Source of the DNA: JAICWP01 sp035278025
Lineage (GTDB): Bacteria; Acidobacteriota; Terriglobia; Terriglobales; Acidobacteriaceae
NCBI GenBank assembly: GCA_035278025.1
Contig: DATEJK010000016.1
Coordinates: forward strand, 29,783 to 93,782
Length of the DNA stretch: 64,000 nucleotides
Direction of reading: 5' to 3'
Shown here one piece after another: positions 6,874 through 15,263 of the stretch. Under the pieces are notes generated by a model. The model saw only the letters and a program-made list of their open reading frames with translations, was not told the origin of the DNA and did not search any database. Made by a program: the position numbers and the translations under genes. The first letter of the stretch is position 1. Every line of letters starts with the position of its first letter.

Positions 6874-8661
6874 ATGCACGAAGCGTCAGCGCACGCGGTA
6901 CATCAGCACGCTGCACCCACCAGCTTCATTCGCAAGTATGTCTTCAGCCTCGATCATAAGGTGATCGGCAAGCAATATTACGGCTTGGCTCTGCTCGCGG
7001 TTCTTACCGGCATGGTCCTCTCCTGGCTCATGCGTCTGCACCTGGGCTGGACCGACCTGAAGATTCCCGGGCTGCACCTGCTCTCTGCTAGCGGAGCCCC
7101 GGGTGATGTGATGACGCCCGAGTACTACCTGCAGCTGATGACCATGCACGGCACCATCATGGTCTTCTTCGTGCTCACCACGGCCCCTTTCGCCGCCTTC
7201 GGCAATTACTTTTTGCCTATCCAGGTAGGCGCCGAAGACATGCCCTTTCCCCGCTTCAACATGATGTCCTTCTGGGTGACCTTCACTGCCTTCCTGGTTC
7301 TGATTTCGTCGTTCTTCTTCGGCGACGGACCGACGCTGGCAGGGTGGACGCAGTACGCGCCTTTAAGCGCGGTGGGCGCGGCTGCAGGACCGGGCCAAGG
7401 AACCGGTGAAGTGCTCTGGGCCAGTTCCATCGCCATCTTCTGCGTAGGCCAGTTGCTGGGCTCGCTGAATTTCATCACCACTACCCTGGACATGCGCACC
7501 AAGGGCATGAGCCTGTGGCGCCTGCCGCTTACCGCCTGGGCATGGTTCATCACCTCTGTCATGGGCCTCACCGCTTTTGCGGTGCTGATGCCTGCCTGCA
7601 TTCTGCTCATCCTCGATCACGTAGCCGGCACCAGCTTCTTCGTGGCCTCGAACCTGGTCCTGAATGACCAACTGCAGCCGCACTCGGGCGGTTCCACGTT
7701 GCTTTGGCAGCACCTGTTCTGGTTCTTCGGTCACCCCGAGGTGTACATCGCCATCGTTCCCGGCATGGGCGTTGTCTCCCATATCCTGATCGCCAACATG
7801 CGCCGCCCCATGCTGAGTCACCGCGTCATCATCTACTCCATGGGCGCGCTGGCCGTGCTCAGCTACATGGTCTACGGCCACCACATGTTCGTCAGCGGCA
7901 TGAATCCCTTCTCCTCGCTGGCATTCTCCTTCCCAACCCTGATCATCACCATTCCTTCAACCGTGTTGGTGCTCATCTGGATTGGCAGCCTGTATGGCTC
8001 CAAGCTGCGCATTAATACCGCCTCACTGTTTGCTCTGGGCTTCGTTTCCTTGTTCATCAGCGGCGGGGTGAGCGGTTTCTTCCTGGCCCAGCCTTCGATT
8101 GACATCATGCTGCACGCCACTTACTTTGTCGTCGGCCACTTCCACTTGGTGATGGCGGTCGCCGCGATCTTTGGAATTTTCGCCGGAACCTACTTCTGGT
8201 TCCCCAAGGTCACCGGCAGGATGATGAATGAAACCCTGGGCAAACTTCACTTCTGGACAACCTTCGTCGGAGCGTACTGCATATTCATGCCCTTCCACTA
8301 CCTGGGCATCGCCGGCAATGTGCGCCGCTACCAGGCCTTTGTGGATGATTATCTGGTGGGGCTGATTCCCCTGCACCGCTTCATCACCGTCGCCGCCCTG
8401 TTCACCGGCGCCGTGCAGTTCATCTTTCTCTACAACCTGTTCCACAGCCGCTTCAAGGGTGAGGAAGCGCCGCTGAACCCCTGGCAGGCTACTTCGCTGG
8501 AGTGGAGCACCCCTTCTTCGCCCCCGCCCTTCGACAACTTCGGCGGACGGCACGTGGTCGTCTATCACGATCCCTACCAGTACGGCATTGAGGGCGCGAC
8601 CGACGATTACGTAATGCAGGATTCGCCGGCACAAATTCAGTCTGTGCGCGACGAAAAGTAA
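6874..8661 (+). CDS. coxA: Cytochrome c oxidase subunit I (aa3-type, heme a / a3-CuB)
   Basis: 595 residues, 12 or more membrane helices, standard length for an A-type heme-copper oxidase core. Visible ligands: H92 (MTMHGTIMVFF, heme a), H287/E289/Y291 in GHPEVY (CuB His, D-channel Glu and His-cross-linked Tyr), H336-H337 (YGHHMFVSG, CuB), and H422/H424 in GHFH (heme a3 and heme a). D-channel residues are retained in GAEDMPFPRFN. The motif normally read HDTY is HATY here, so the Mg-site Asp is Ala (A415), matching loss of the Mg-site Glu in CoxB. Shine-Dalgarno GAGGTGA precedes the start. Reduces O2 to water and pumps protons at the inner membrane. Confidence 0.97.
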   Translation: MHEASAHAVHQHAAPTSFIRKYVFSLDHKVIGKQYYGLALLAVLTGMVLSWLMRLHLGWTDLKIPGLHLLSASGAPGDVMTPEYYLQLMTMHGTIMVFFVLTTAPFAAFGNYFLPIQVGAEDMPFPRFNMMSFWVTFTAFLVLISSFFFGDGPTLAGWTQYAPLSAVGAAAGPGQGTGEVLWASSIAIFCVGQLLGSLNFITTTLDMRTKGMSLWRLPLTAWAWFITSVMGLTAFAVLMPACILLILDHVAGTSFFVASNLVLNDQLQPHSGGSTLLWQHLFWFFGHPEVYIAIVPGMGVVSHILIANMRRPMLSHRVIIYSMGALAVLSYMVYGHHMFVSGMNPFSSLAFSFPTLIITIPSTVLVLIWIGSLYGSKLRINTASLFALGFVSLFISGGVSGFFLAQPSIDIMLHATYFVVGHFHLVMAVAAIFGIFAGTYFWFPKVTGRMMNETLGKLHFWTTFVGAYCIFMPFHYLGIAGNVRRYQAFVDDYLVGLIPLHRFITVAALFTGAVQFIFLYNLFHSRFKGEEAPLNPWQATSLEWSTPSSPPPFDNFGGRHVVVYHDPYQYGIEGATDDYVMQDSPAQIQSVRDEK

Positions 8662-8686
8662 ACGGGACTGAATGGGAGTCGTAGAA

Positions 8687-9364
8687 ATGGCAACCACCGT
8701 AGATAAACCGGCAGATATCGAGCAGCGGGCAGATCACCTGCGCCGCGCCAACTCCGGCAACGGAGGGCGCAGGGACTTTGTTCCCGCTGGCGGCCCGCTG
8801 CGCGCAGTCGAGGACAGCTCGCCCGCCGCCACTACCGGCATCTGGGTCGGCCTCACCGCCATCTCCATGACCTTTGCCGCTCTGACCAGCGCGCTGGTCG
8901 TGCGTAAAGGAGCCTCCACCGACTGGCAGCATTTCACCCTGCCTTCCGTGCTTTACCTGGACACGCTGCTGCTGTTCGGCAGCAGCTTTACGCTGGAAAT
9001 CTCGCGCCGGCGCTTCGCGGCCTCGCTGGGAGGCCTGCGCAGCGCCCTGACTGATGCCGCCAGCTGGCTGGGGCTCACGCTGGTGCTGGGCTTGCTCTTC
9101 GTCGCCGGCCAGTATGTGGCCTGGCTGCAGTTGCGCCACCAAGGACTTTATCTTTCCACCAACCCCAGCAGCTCCTTCTTCTACGTGCTGACGGCGGCGC
9201 ACGCCCTGCACGTGCTTGGCGGCCTGGCCGGTCTGGTGCTGGTTATTTACCGGTTGAGCCGGTCCCGCTTGCGGCGGAGCACCTTGGACATCGCTTCCCG
9301 CTACTGGCATTTCATGGACGTACTTTGGCTGTACCTGTTCCTGCTGTTGTGGGTGAAGCTGTAA
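8687..9364 (+). CDS. coxC: Cytochrome c oxidase subunit III
   Basis: 225 residues with five predicted membrane helices and the subunit III hallmarks HALHVLGGLAGL and YWHFMDVLWLYLFLLLW near the C-terminus. Subunit III binds lipid and stabilises proton uptake into subunit I. I chose ATG 8687 over ATG 8672 because GGGAG lies 8-9 bases before it and no Shine-Dalgarno precedes 8672. It is followed 24 bp later by a second subunit III-family gene. The N-terminal 35 residues are hydrophilic and cytoplasmic. Confidence 0.88.
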   Translation: MATTVDKPADIEQRADHLRRANSGNGGRRDFVPAGGPLRAVEDSSPAATTGIWVGLTAISMTFAALTSALVVRKGASTDWQHFTLPSVLYLDTLLLFGSSFTLEISRRRFAASLGGLRSALTDAASWLGLTLVLGLLFVAGQYVAWLQLRHQGLYLSTNPSSSFFYVLTAAHALHVLGGLAGLVLVIYRLSRSRLRRSTLDIASRYWHFMDVLWLYLFLLLWVKL

Positions 9365-9388
9365 GGCGCAAACGAGTTGGGAGGAACC

Positions 9389-10012
9389 ATGAGCCACGCT
9401 GATATGGCAATGCCGCACCCGGGGGTCATGACTGAGCCTGCATTTTCTGTCCCCGCGCGGAAAATGGCGATCTGGCTGTTCATCATCGCCGACGCAGCCA
9501 CCTTTGCCGCTTGCCTGGTGGCTTACGGTTTTTTGCGAAATGGCAATCCCAGCTGGCCCACCCCCTTCAAGTTCTCCCCCACGGTAATCAACGCCATGGT
9601 GATGACCTTCGTTCTCATCACCAGCAGCCTCACCATGCTGCTGGGCGTGCGCGCGGCCAAGGCTGGAGACCGGGCCGCAGCTTTTCGCTTCACGCTCATC
9701 ACCGCTGCCGCTGGCATTCTTTTTGCTCTGCTCCACCTTCGGGAATGGATGGCCATGATTCATGAGGGTGTAACGCTTTTCCATAACCCCTGGGGCACCG
9801 GACTGTTTGGCGCTTCCTTCTTCAGCATTACCGGCTTGCACTTGACCCACGTGGTGGGCGGCGTTGTGGCGCTGCTTGTGGTCGGCGCCCGCTATAAATC
9901 CGGACGCCTCAATGCTGACCACCTGGAAGTTGCTGGCCTTTACTGGCATTTCGTGGACCTGGTTTGGATGTTCGTGGTTCCGTTTGTTTACCTGCTGAAC
10001 GTGGCTCACTGA
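9389..10012 (+). CDS. Second cytochrome c oxidase subunit III-family protein
   Basis: 207-residue membrane protein of the CoxC/CyoC family: HLTHVVGGVVALL and YWHFVDLVWMFVVPFVYLL are the same signatures as in the preceding gene. Helices are at about residues 27-45, 63-85, 97-117, 138-160 and 183-203. ATG 9389 follows GGGAGGAA and is preferred over the in-frame TTG at 9377. Tandem subunit III genes of this kind are usual in acidobacterial oxidase clusters. Either both are present in one complex, or the protein that normally is one polypeptide with more helices is split. The sequences are diverged enough that they are not a recent duplication. Confidence 0.85.
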   Translation: MSHADMAMPHPGVMTEPAFSVPARKMAIWLFIIADAATFAACLVAYGFLRNGNPSWPTPFKFSPTVINAMVMTFVLITSSLTMLLGVRAAKAGDRAAAFRFTLITAAAGILFALLHLREWMAMIHEGVTLFHNPWGTGLFGASFFSITGLHLTHVVGGVVALLVVGARYKSGRLNADHLEVAGLYWHFVDLVWMFVVPFVYLLNVAH

Positions 10013-10036
10013 GAGTCGAAGGGGAGGAGAAGGCAT

Positions 10037-10396
10037 ATGGCAGATGCGCCGGATGTCCTAGGCACTGAACCGGCGGCACAGTACACCGACAGCCTGGGCA
10101 AATACATCGTTATTTATCTCTGCATATTGGCCCTGGCAGGAGTACAGTTTGTCTTCGCCTATAGCGGCGTACACGCTGGGGGAAGATTTGCCCGGATGTT
10201 CCTGGTGGCGCTCGCCGAAGGCGGATTGGCTCTGTTGTTCTTTATGCACCTGTGGGCGGAAAAGCGCGGCTTCCTGTTGTTCGTACTCATTTTCACCGGC
10301 TTTGTGCTGGCCGCCATGCAGTACAGTTGGACGGATAGCTACCGCATGGAGCGGGGCGTTCCCGGCGCACAGCCCCAGATCGGGACAGTTCGCTAG
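10037..10396 (+). CDS. coxD: Cytochrome c oxidase subunit IV (prokaryotic type)
   Basis: 119 residues with three membrane helices (about 22-42, 53-73, 78-96). The second helix carries the FFMHL motif typical of prokaryotic subunit IV (COX4_pro / CyoD-like). These small subunits assist CuB-site assembly and complex stability. It lies 24 bp after the second subunit III gene with Shine-Dalgarno GGGGAGGAG, completing a coxB-A-C-C-D run. Confidence 0.85.
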   Translation: MADAPDVLGTEPAAQYTDSLGKYIVIYLCILALAGVQFVFAYSGVHAGGRFARMFLVALAEGGLALLFFMHLWAEKRGFLLFVLIFTGFVLAAMQYSWTDSYRMERGVPGAQPQIGTVR

Positions 10397-10413
10397 ACCG
10401 GGAGTTGGTTGAT

Positions 10414-10668
10414 ATGCGGCCATTGTTGCGTTTACTCGGCTTCTCTCTTCTTGGCCTGGGGATGGGCTCGGCTGTGCCCGCGTTCGCCCAGAGTTGTGCC
10501 CTGTGCTACACCCAGGCTGCCTCCTCCGGCGCGCGCATGATTCAGGCACTGCAGAGCGGAATCCTGATCCTCGTAATTCCGCCAACCCTTGGCTCTTTGA
10601 TAGTCATCGGCATTCTCTATCGCAAGCGCAACCACTTCTATCAGGCCGACGCCGGCACCCGCGCCTGA
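10414..10668 (+). CDS. Small two-helix membrane protein of the oxidase operon
   Basis: 84 residues, function unknown. An N-terminal hydrophobic segment ends in AFAQ, a possible signal peptide. Then comes the motif CALCYTQAAS with two cysteines (C-x2-C) and a second helix (GILILVIPPTLGSLIVIGIL) before a basic tail. The pattern suggests a protein with a short periplasmic C-x2-C segment tethered by a C-terminal helix, possibly redox or metal related. ATG 10414 follows GGGAG; an in-frame TTG at 10405 is less likely. It sits 17 bp after coxD, so an accessory or assembly role is inferred from context only. Confidence 0.65.
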   Translation: MRPLLRLLGFSLLGLGMGSAVPAFAQSCALCYTQAASSGARMIQALQSGILILVIPPTLGSLIVIGILYRKRNHFYQADAGTRA

Positions 10669-10704
10669 TTGACCATTCGCCGTTCTCGCCGCAAAATTCC
10701 CGTG

Positions 10705-11706
10705 ATGCGATTTGTGTTCATAAGCGGGCTGGCAGTTCTTCTGTTTGCCTGGCCCATCTCCGCCCAGGATCAAAGCACCCTCTGGGTAGTTGCCCTGCAT
10801 GGCAAGTACGGCTACATCAACCCCCGGGGACAGGTGGTGATAGAGCCGGAGTTCGTCTTCGCCTGGCCCTTCAGCGAGGGTCTGGCGTCGGCCTGGGTAG
10901 GTCCGCAAGGCCAAGCCCATGCCGGTTACATTGACCAGACCGGCAAATTTGTTATTGGCGCCCGCTTCGATGAGGCCCGCGCCTTCCACGATGGCCTTGC
11001 AGCAGTAGCCATTGGCGAGCAATGGAGTTTTATTGATAAGGCCGGGGCGCGGCTCACAATGGATGATTATGAGGGCCTCCACGACTTCCGTGAAGAGCGT
11101 GGCGCATTCCGGCTCAATGCCAGGTGGGGCTATTTGAACCCCAAGGGCCAAGCCGTGATCCCCGCGCAGTACAACCTTGCCGGCCAGTTCAGCCAGGGGC
11201 TGGCCTGGGTGTTCCGCGGCAACCACTGTGGTTTTATTGATCCCCGCGGCCGCGTGGTCATTCCTCTGCAATTTGACCGCTGCGGCGACTTCGCGGAAGG
11301 GCTGGCGCCGGTGGAGCTTGAAGAGCGCTGGGGGTATTTGGATAGCACGGGTAAGTTCCAGATCCGGGCTCGCTTCCTTGCGGCGCTACCCTTCGCCGAG
11401 GGTCTGGCCGCGGTGGAAAGCGGGGGGGCGTGGGGCTACATCAACCACGGCGGCCAATTTGTGATCCGCCCGCAGTTTTTCAGCCCGACCGGCCGCCAGG
11501 CTGCGAACAGCTTCTCTGAGGGCAAGGCCTGTGTGAAGCTCCGCGATCAGTGGGGCTTTGTGAACCCGCAGGGGAAGGTGCTGATACCGCCCAAATTCGT
11601 ACAGGGAGGCAACTTTCTCAGTGGCCTGGCACAGGTGTGCGACACTGCCTCACATTGCGGTTACATCAATGGGAGCGGCCAATACGTGTGGTCGGGAGAC
11701 CGGTAA
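10705..11706 (+). CDS. Secreted WG-repeat protein
   Basis: 333 residues: a signal peptide (MRFVFISGLAVLLFAWPISAQ) followed by about nine WG-type repeats of about 33 residues with the consensus G-Y-[IL]-[ND]-x2-G-[KQ]-x-[VI]-[IV]-x-x-x-F, for example KYGYINPRGQVVIEPEF and QWGFVNPQGKVLIPPKF. Such repeats fold as beta-hairpin arrays and mediate binding; no catalytic site is known for them. I chose ATG 10705 because the signal peptide begins there; a TTG at 10669 touches the preceding stop. It closes the respiratory cluster 36 bp after the small membrane protein, so co-transcription is likely but its link with the oxidase is unproven. Confidence 0.8.
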   Translation: MRFVFISGLAVLLFAWPISAQDQSTLWVVALHGKYGYINPRGQVVIEPEFVFAWPFSEGLASAWVGPQGQAHAGYIDQTGKFVIGARFDEARAFHDGLAAVAIGEQWSFIDKAGARLTMDDYEGLHDFREERGAFRLNARWGYLNPKGQAVIPAQYNLAGQFSQGLAWVFRGNHCGFIDPRGRVVIPLQFDRCGDFAEGLAPVELEERWGYLDSTGKFQIRARFLAALPFAEGLAAVESGGAWGYINHGGQFVIRPQFFSPTGRQAANSFSEGKACVKLRDQWGFVNPQGKVLIPPKFVQGGNFLSGLAQVCDTASHCGYINGSGQYVWSGDR

Positions 11707-11795
11707 CACGACGGTCCCGTTCACCTCCAGGCAAACGCCGATTTTTGTGTATCTTTGCCGCGCGCCGGCGGTCTATGCGGAGGGAAGAAGACCGC

Positions 11796-11987
11796 ATGAC
11801 CTTCATGGATACCCCCAAATTCCGCCGGCATGAACAAATGCGAAGCCAGCAAACCCACTGTCATGTCGGGCACCCCCTGACGCCGCAGAATGTCCGTGAA
11901 GAAGTGTGCACCCGCCACGGGAAGACCTACGTGGTGCGCATTTGCAAGGCCTGTGAACGGGCGCGGCAGCGCAAGAAGCATTCTTAA
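11796..11987 (+). CDS. Small CxxGH-type zinc-finger protein
   Basis: 63 residues, basic. The pattern CHVGHPLTPQNV ... CKACERAR matches the zinc-knuckle segment that precedes the catalytic part of some HNH nucleases (C-x2-GH-x-L...C-x2-C), but no HNH catalytic residues are present. An additional C and H (VCTRHG) may complete the site. GGAGGGAAG lies about 10 bases upstream of ATG 11796; an in-frame ATG at 11775 would add seven charged residues. Probable nucleic-acid or protein-binding role; function unknown. Confidence 0.5.
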   Translation: MTFMDTPKFRRHEQMRSQQTHCHVGHPLTPQNVREEVCTRHGKTYVVRICKACERARQRKKHS

Positions 11988-12101
11988 GGATACAAAAGCG
12001 GAGCCGGCGACTCCCGTTCGGAGAACGCGCCAGCACCTGAGGTCACCCCAGTCAGCTGGGAAAGAGTCACAAGCAACCAGGCAGCCATTCAGCTAATCCC
12101 G

Positions 12102-13517
12102 CTAGATGTCGTACTTCTTCATCAGGTGCCGGAAGGAGCGGTAGGAGAGCTTAAGCATCTCGGCGGCGCGGGTCTGCACGCCGTTGGACTGGCGCAAAGC
12201 CGACTGCAGAAGCGTGCGCTCGATATCGGCCACGTAGTGTTCCATATCCAGGCCATCCGCAGGCAAGGAATCGGCGAAGCCGTTGGCTCCGGCGACGGCG
12301 ACACCGGCGCCCGCGCCAGCGCCTGCGGCCGCCGCCATGGCCCTCGCTTTGGGACGCTCCACCGGCAGCTCTACCCCCAGTTCGTTGCTGGTTTCGAGAG
12401 CCACGGCACGCTCAATAGAGTTTTCCAGTTGGCGCACGTTGCCCGGCCACTCATAGCCCGACAGGGCTTCCAAAGACTGGGAATTGATGCGCAGAATGCT
12501 CTTCCCTGCCGCCGGCGAATATTTTTTTAGGAAATGATTAGCCAGCAGCGGAATGTCTTCGCGGCGCTCGCGCAAAGGCGGCACCTGCACCGGAATCACG
12601 CTCAGCCGATAGTAAAGATCTTCGCGAAAAGCGTTCTCGCCCACCAGCTTGTCCAGGTCGCGGTTGGTGGCGGAGATAACGCGCACATCAATGGGAATCT
12701 CGTTGGTGCCGCCCACCGGACGGATGGTTCGCTCCTGCAGAACGCGCAGCAGCTTCACCTGCATGGCCACGGTCATCTCGCTGATTTCGTCGAGGAAGAT
12801 GGTGCCCCCATCGGCCACTTCGAAAAGCCCGCGCTTGTTCTGCGCCGCCCCGGTGAAAGCTCCCTTCACGTATCCGAAGAGCTCGCTCTCCAGCAAGGTC
12901 TCGGGAAAGGCGCCACAGTTTACGGAAACAAAGGGCTCGGCGGCACGGGGAGAGCACACATGGGCAGCCCGCGCCACTAATTCCTTGCCGGTGCCGCTCT
13001 CGCCATAGATGAGGATGCTGCTGCTGGTGGAAGCCACTGTCCGGATGGTCTGCTTGAGCTTGGCCATGGCCGGGCTGGCGCCGACGATGTTGTCCAGGGA
13101 ATTGCGGGCGGCGGCATCCCGCCGGTAGGCGAAATTCTGCCGCCGCAGCGAAACCTGCTGCAGCGCCTGGGCGATGGCCAGCCGCACTTCATCCATCAAT
13201 CCCGGCCCTTTGCGGATGTAATCGAAGGCGCCCCCGGCCTTCACCGCCTGGATAGCGGCTTCGAAGTCGTCCACCGCGGTAATGAGGATCACGGCGGAAT
13301 CGGGGGAAACGCGGTGCACATGGCGCAGCACCTCGATGCCGTCAATATTGGGCATCTTGATGTCCGTGACCACCACGTCATAGAGGGCGCCGTCAATTTT
13401 CTTGCGGGCCGCGTCGCCGGAGTTGACCGTCTCCACCCGGTGGCCTTCGCGGCGCAGGGCGATATCCAGCACTTCGCAGATGGAGCGTTCGTCGTCGCAC
13501 ACCAGGATGTTACCCAT
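12102..13517 (-). CDS. pilR: Sigma-54-dependent response regulator, PilR/NtrC type
   Basis: 471 residues in the order receiver (1-120, phospho-acceptor D52 in TDIKMP), AAA+ sigma-54 activator domain (145-380; Walker A GESGTGKE 172-179, GAFTGA loop 219-224), an Ala/Gly linker, and a Fis-type helix-turn-helix at the C-terminus (NGVQTRAAEMLKLSYRSF). Phosphorylated protein would activate sigma-54 promoters. Its start overlaps the end of the histidine kinase gene by 8 bp, and the pair follows pilB-pilT-pilC, so PilR is the best name. The linker contains an unusual AAAGAGAGAGVAVAGA run. Targets are not visible here: no convincing -24/-12 element precedes pilB. Confidence 0.88.
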   Translation of the reverse strand: MGNILVCDDERSICEVLDIALRREGHRVETVNSGDAARKKIDGALYDVVVTDIKMPNIDGIEVLRHVHRVSPDSAVILITAVDDFEAAIQAVKAGGAFDYIRKGPGLMDEVRLAIAQALQQVSLRRQNFAYRRDAAARNSLDNIVGASPAMAKLKQTIRTVASTSSSILIYGESGTGKELVARAAHVCSPRAAEPFVSVNCGAFPETLLESELFGYVKGAFTGAAQNKRGLFEVADGGTIFLDEISEMTVAMQVKLLRVLQERTIRPVGGTNEIPIDVRVISATNRDLDKLVGENAFREDLYYRLSVIPVQVPPLRERREDIPLLANHFLKKYSPAAGKSILRINSQSLEALSGYEWPGNVRQLENSIERAVALETSNELGVELPVERPKARAMAAAAGAGAGAGVAVAGANGFADSLPADGLDMEHYVADIERTLLQSALRQSNGVQTRAAEMLKLSYRSFRHLMKKYDI

Positions 13518-15225
13518 GGCTCGGCCCTCCTCCCGCGCCCGCGGCCACGGCGCTCACGGCCGTCAGCTCAGGCTGCGCGGCACGGCTGCGCTCTTCCGGG
13601 CGCGCGCCTTCGGCCACCACGTCCGGACGGCGCAGCTGCAATGAAAACACGCTCCCCTGGCCGGGCACGGAACGCACCATGATTTTTCCTTCGTGGGCCT
13701 GCACAATCTGATAAACGATGGCCAGCCCCAGCCCGGTGCCGCCCTCGAAGTGTCCCTGGAAGGGCTCGAAAATCTTTTCCATCTGCTGCTGGTTCAGGCC
13801 GCGGCCGTTATCGGCGAAACTGATTACCCAGTCCATTCCGACTCCCCGCAGCGAAACCTGGAGCGAACCGCCCTGGGGCATGGCGCGCAAGGAGTTGCTG
13901 CACAGATTCCAGAACACCTGCTTGATTTTGTCGCCGTCCACCAGGGCCGGCGCCCGCTCGACTTCGAAGCGGCGAACGATCTGCACCCGGGTGGACTCCG
14001 GAGGCGTGCTGCTCTCCAGCAGGGTGAGCGTGTCCTCCAGCAACGGAATCAGGTCCTGCTGCTGGAACTCGTAACGCTTCTCCCGGGCATAAGCCAGGAA
14101 GTCGGAAATGATGTTGTTCAGCCGCTCCGATTCGCGGGTCACGATCTGCACCAGGGTTCTTTGTTCCTCGCTGAGAGTGGAAATGCCCTCCAGCACGCTC
14201 ACCGAGCCGGCAATGGAAGAGAGAGGATTACGGATCTCATGGGCGATAGCGGCGGCCAGGCGGCCCACCGCGGCCAGCCGGTCGCGCAGGCGCACTTCCC
14301 GCTCCAAGCGGCGGATTTCGGTCAGATCGTCGAAGGTGTACACCCAGCCCAGGCTGCCCCTTTCCGGCACTACCAGGCGGGAGGCGATCACGCTGAAGGT
14401 CTTGATTTCGCCGCTGGCGGTGCGGAAGCGCACTTCCGCATGCGTGGGCGCGCCGCTGGGAGCGGGCAGAGGATCAAGGAAGAGCTGAGCCACCTGCTTG
14501 CCCAGCAGATCAGTCTCGCTCTTCTCCAGGAAAGTTTGGCTGGCGGGATTGGCCAGGGTGATGTGGCCTTCCAGGTCGGCGGTGAGCAGGCCTCCGCTGA
14601 TGGAGCGAATCACGTTTTCATGCAGCGCCTGCAGGCTCTCCAGGGCCCCGCTGGTGTCGTGCAGCTGCACGTCCACCTGGCGCAAACGCGCGGTCAGGCG
14701 TCCCGCCAGGTAGGCAATGGCCAGATAGCCGAAGAGATTAATCAGCAGGATGACCACCAGGGCCGTGAAGCCGGCGTGGGTGGAGGAGTAAGAAGGAATG
14801 ATGCGGAAAAACTCCAGTTCCACCACCGCGCCATAGAGCACGAAGGCCAAGGCCGCGGTCAGATAAGCCCACAAGAGCGGCAGCAGGATGCACGCCACCA
14901 CAATGATGAGCGGGTAAAGGAAGTTGAAGGAGCTGTCAATTCCGCCGCTGACGTACACCATGCCCGTGGCCAGGGCGAGGTCGGTCAACACCTGCAGGAC
15001 GGCCTGCACTCTGTGCTCCCGCCAGAAAGAGTGCAGCACGATGTGGAAGACCGAAACCGTGTACCACAGCAGGATGAGGCTGACGAATTCGCGTTCCGGC
15101 AACTGAGTGGGAGTCAGGCGGGTGATAGCCAGTTCGATCCCTACCAGAAAAGTGACGATAAGGACGCGAACCTTGACCAGCCAACCCAGCCAGGAGCGTT
15201 CGTCGAATGTGATTTCCGCGGCCAT
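13510..15225 (-). CDS. pilS: Sensor histidine kinase, PilS type
   Basis: 571 residues. Six hydrophobic helices (about 20-178), including the PilS-like stretch SGGIDSSFNFLYPLIIV, are followed by a PAS domain (about 198-305), a HisKA domain with H329 in IAHEIRNPLSSI, and an HATPase domain (N-box NLCSNSLRAM, G1 DNGRGL, G2 GGTGLGLAI). ATG 15225 is preferred because GGAAGG lies just upstream and residues before it are low-complexity arginine-rich translation. The gene lies 39 bp after pilC and overlaps pilR, forming a two-component pair that in other bacteria senses pilin level in the membrane. The signal sensed here is inferred from that homology. Confidence 0.87.
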   Translation of the reverse strand: MAAEITFDERSWLGWLVKVRVLIVTFLVGIELAITRLTPTQLPEREFVSLILLWYTVSVFHIVLHSFWREHRVQAVLQVLTDLALATGMVYVSGGIDSSFNFLYPLIIVVACILLPLLWAYLTAALAFVLYGAVVELEFFRIIPSYSSTHAGFTALVVILLINLFGYLAIAYLAGRLTARLRQVDVQLHDTSGALESLQALHENVIRSISGGLLTADLEGHITLANPASQTFLEKSETDLLGKQVAQLFLDPLPAPSGAPTHAEVRFRTASGEIKTFSVIASRLVVPERGSLGWVYTFDDLTEIRRLEREVRLRDRLAAVGRLAAAIAHEIRNPLSSIAGSVSVLEGISTLSEEQRTLVQIVTRESERLNNIISDFLAYAREKRYEFQQQDLIPLLEDTLTLLESSTPPESTRVQIVRRFEVERAPALVDGDKIKQVFWNLCSNSLRAMPQGGSLQVSLRGVGMDWVISFADNGRGLNQQQMEKIFEPFQGHFEGGTGLGLAIVYQIVQAHEGKIMVRSVPGQGSVFSLQLRRPDVVAEGARPEERSRAAQPELTAVSAVAAGAGGGPSHG

Positions 15226-15263
15226 TAACCTTCCGCGCGGCGCGTGAGCACGCCGCATTGCGC

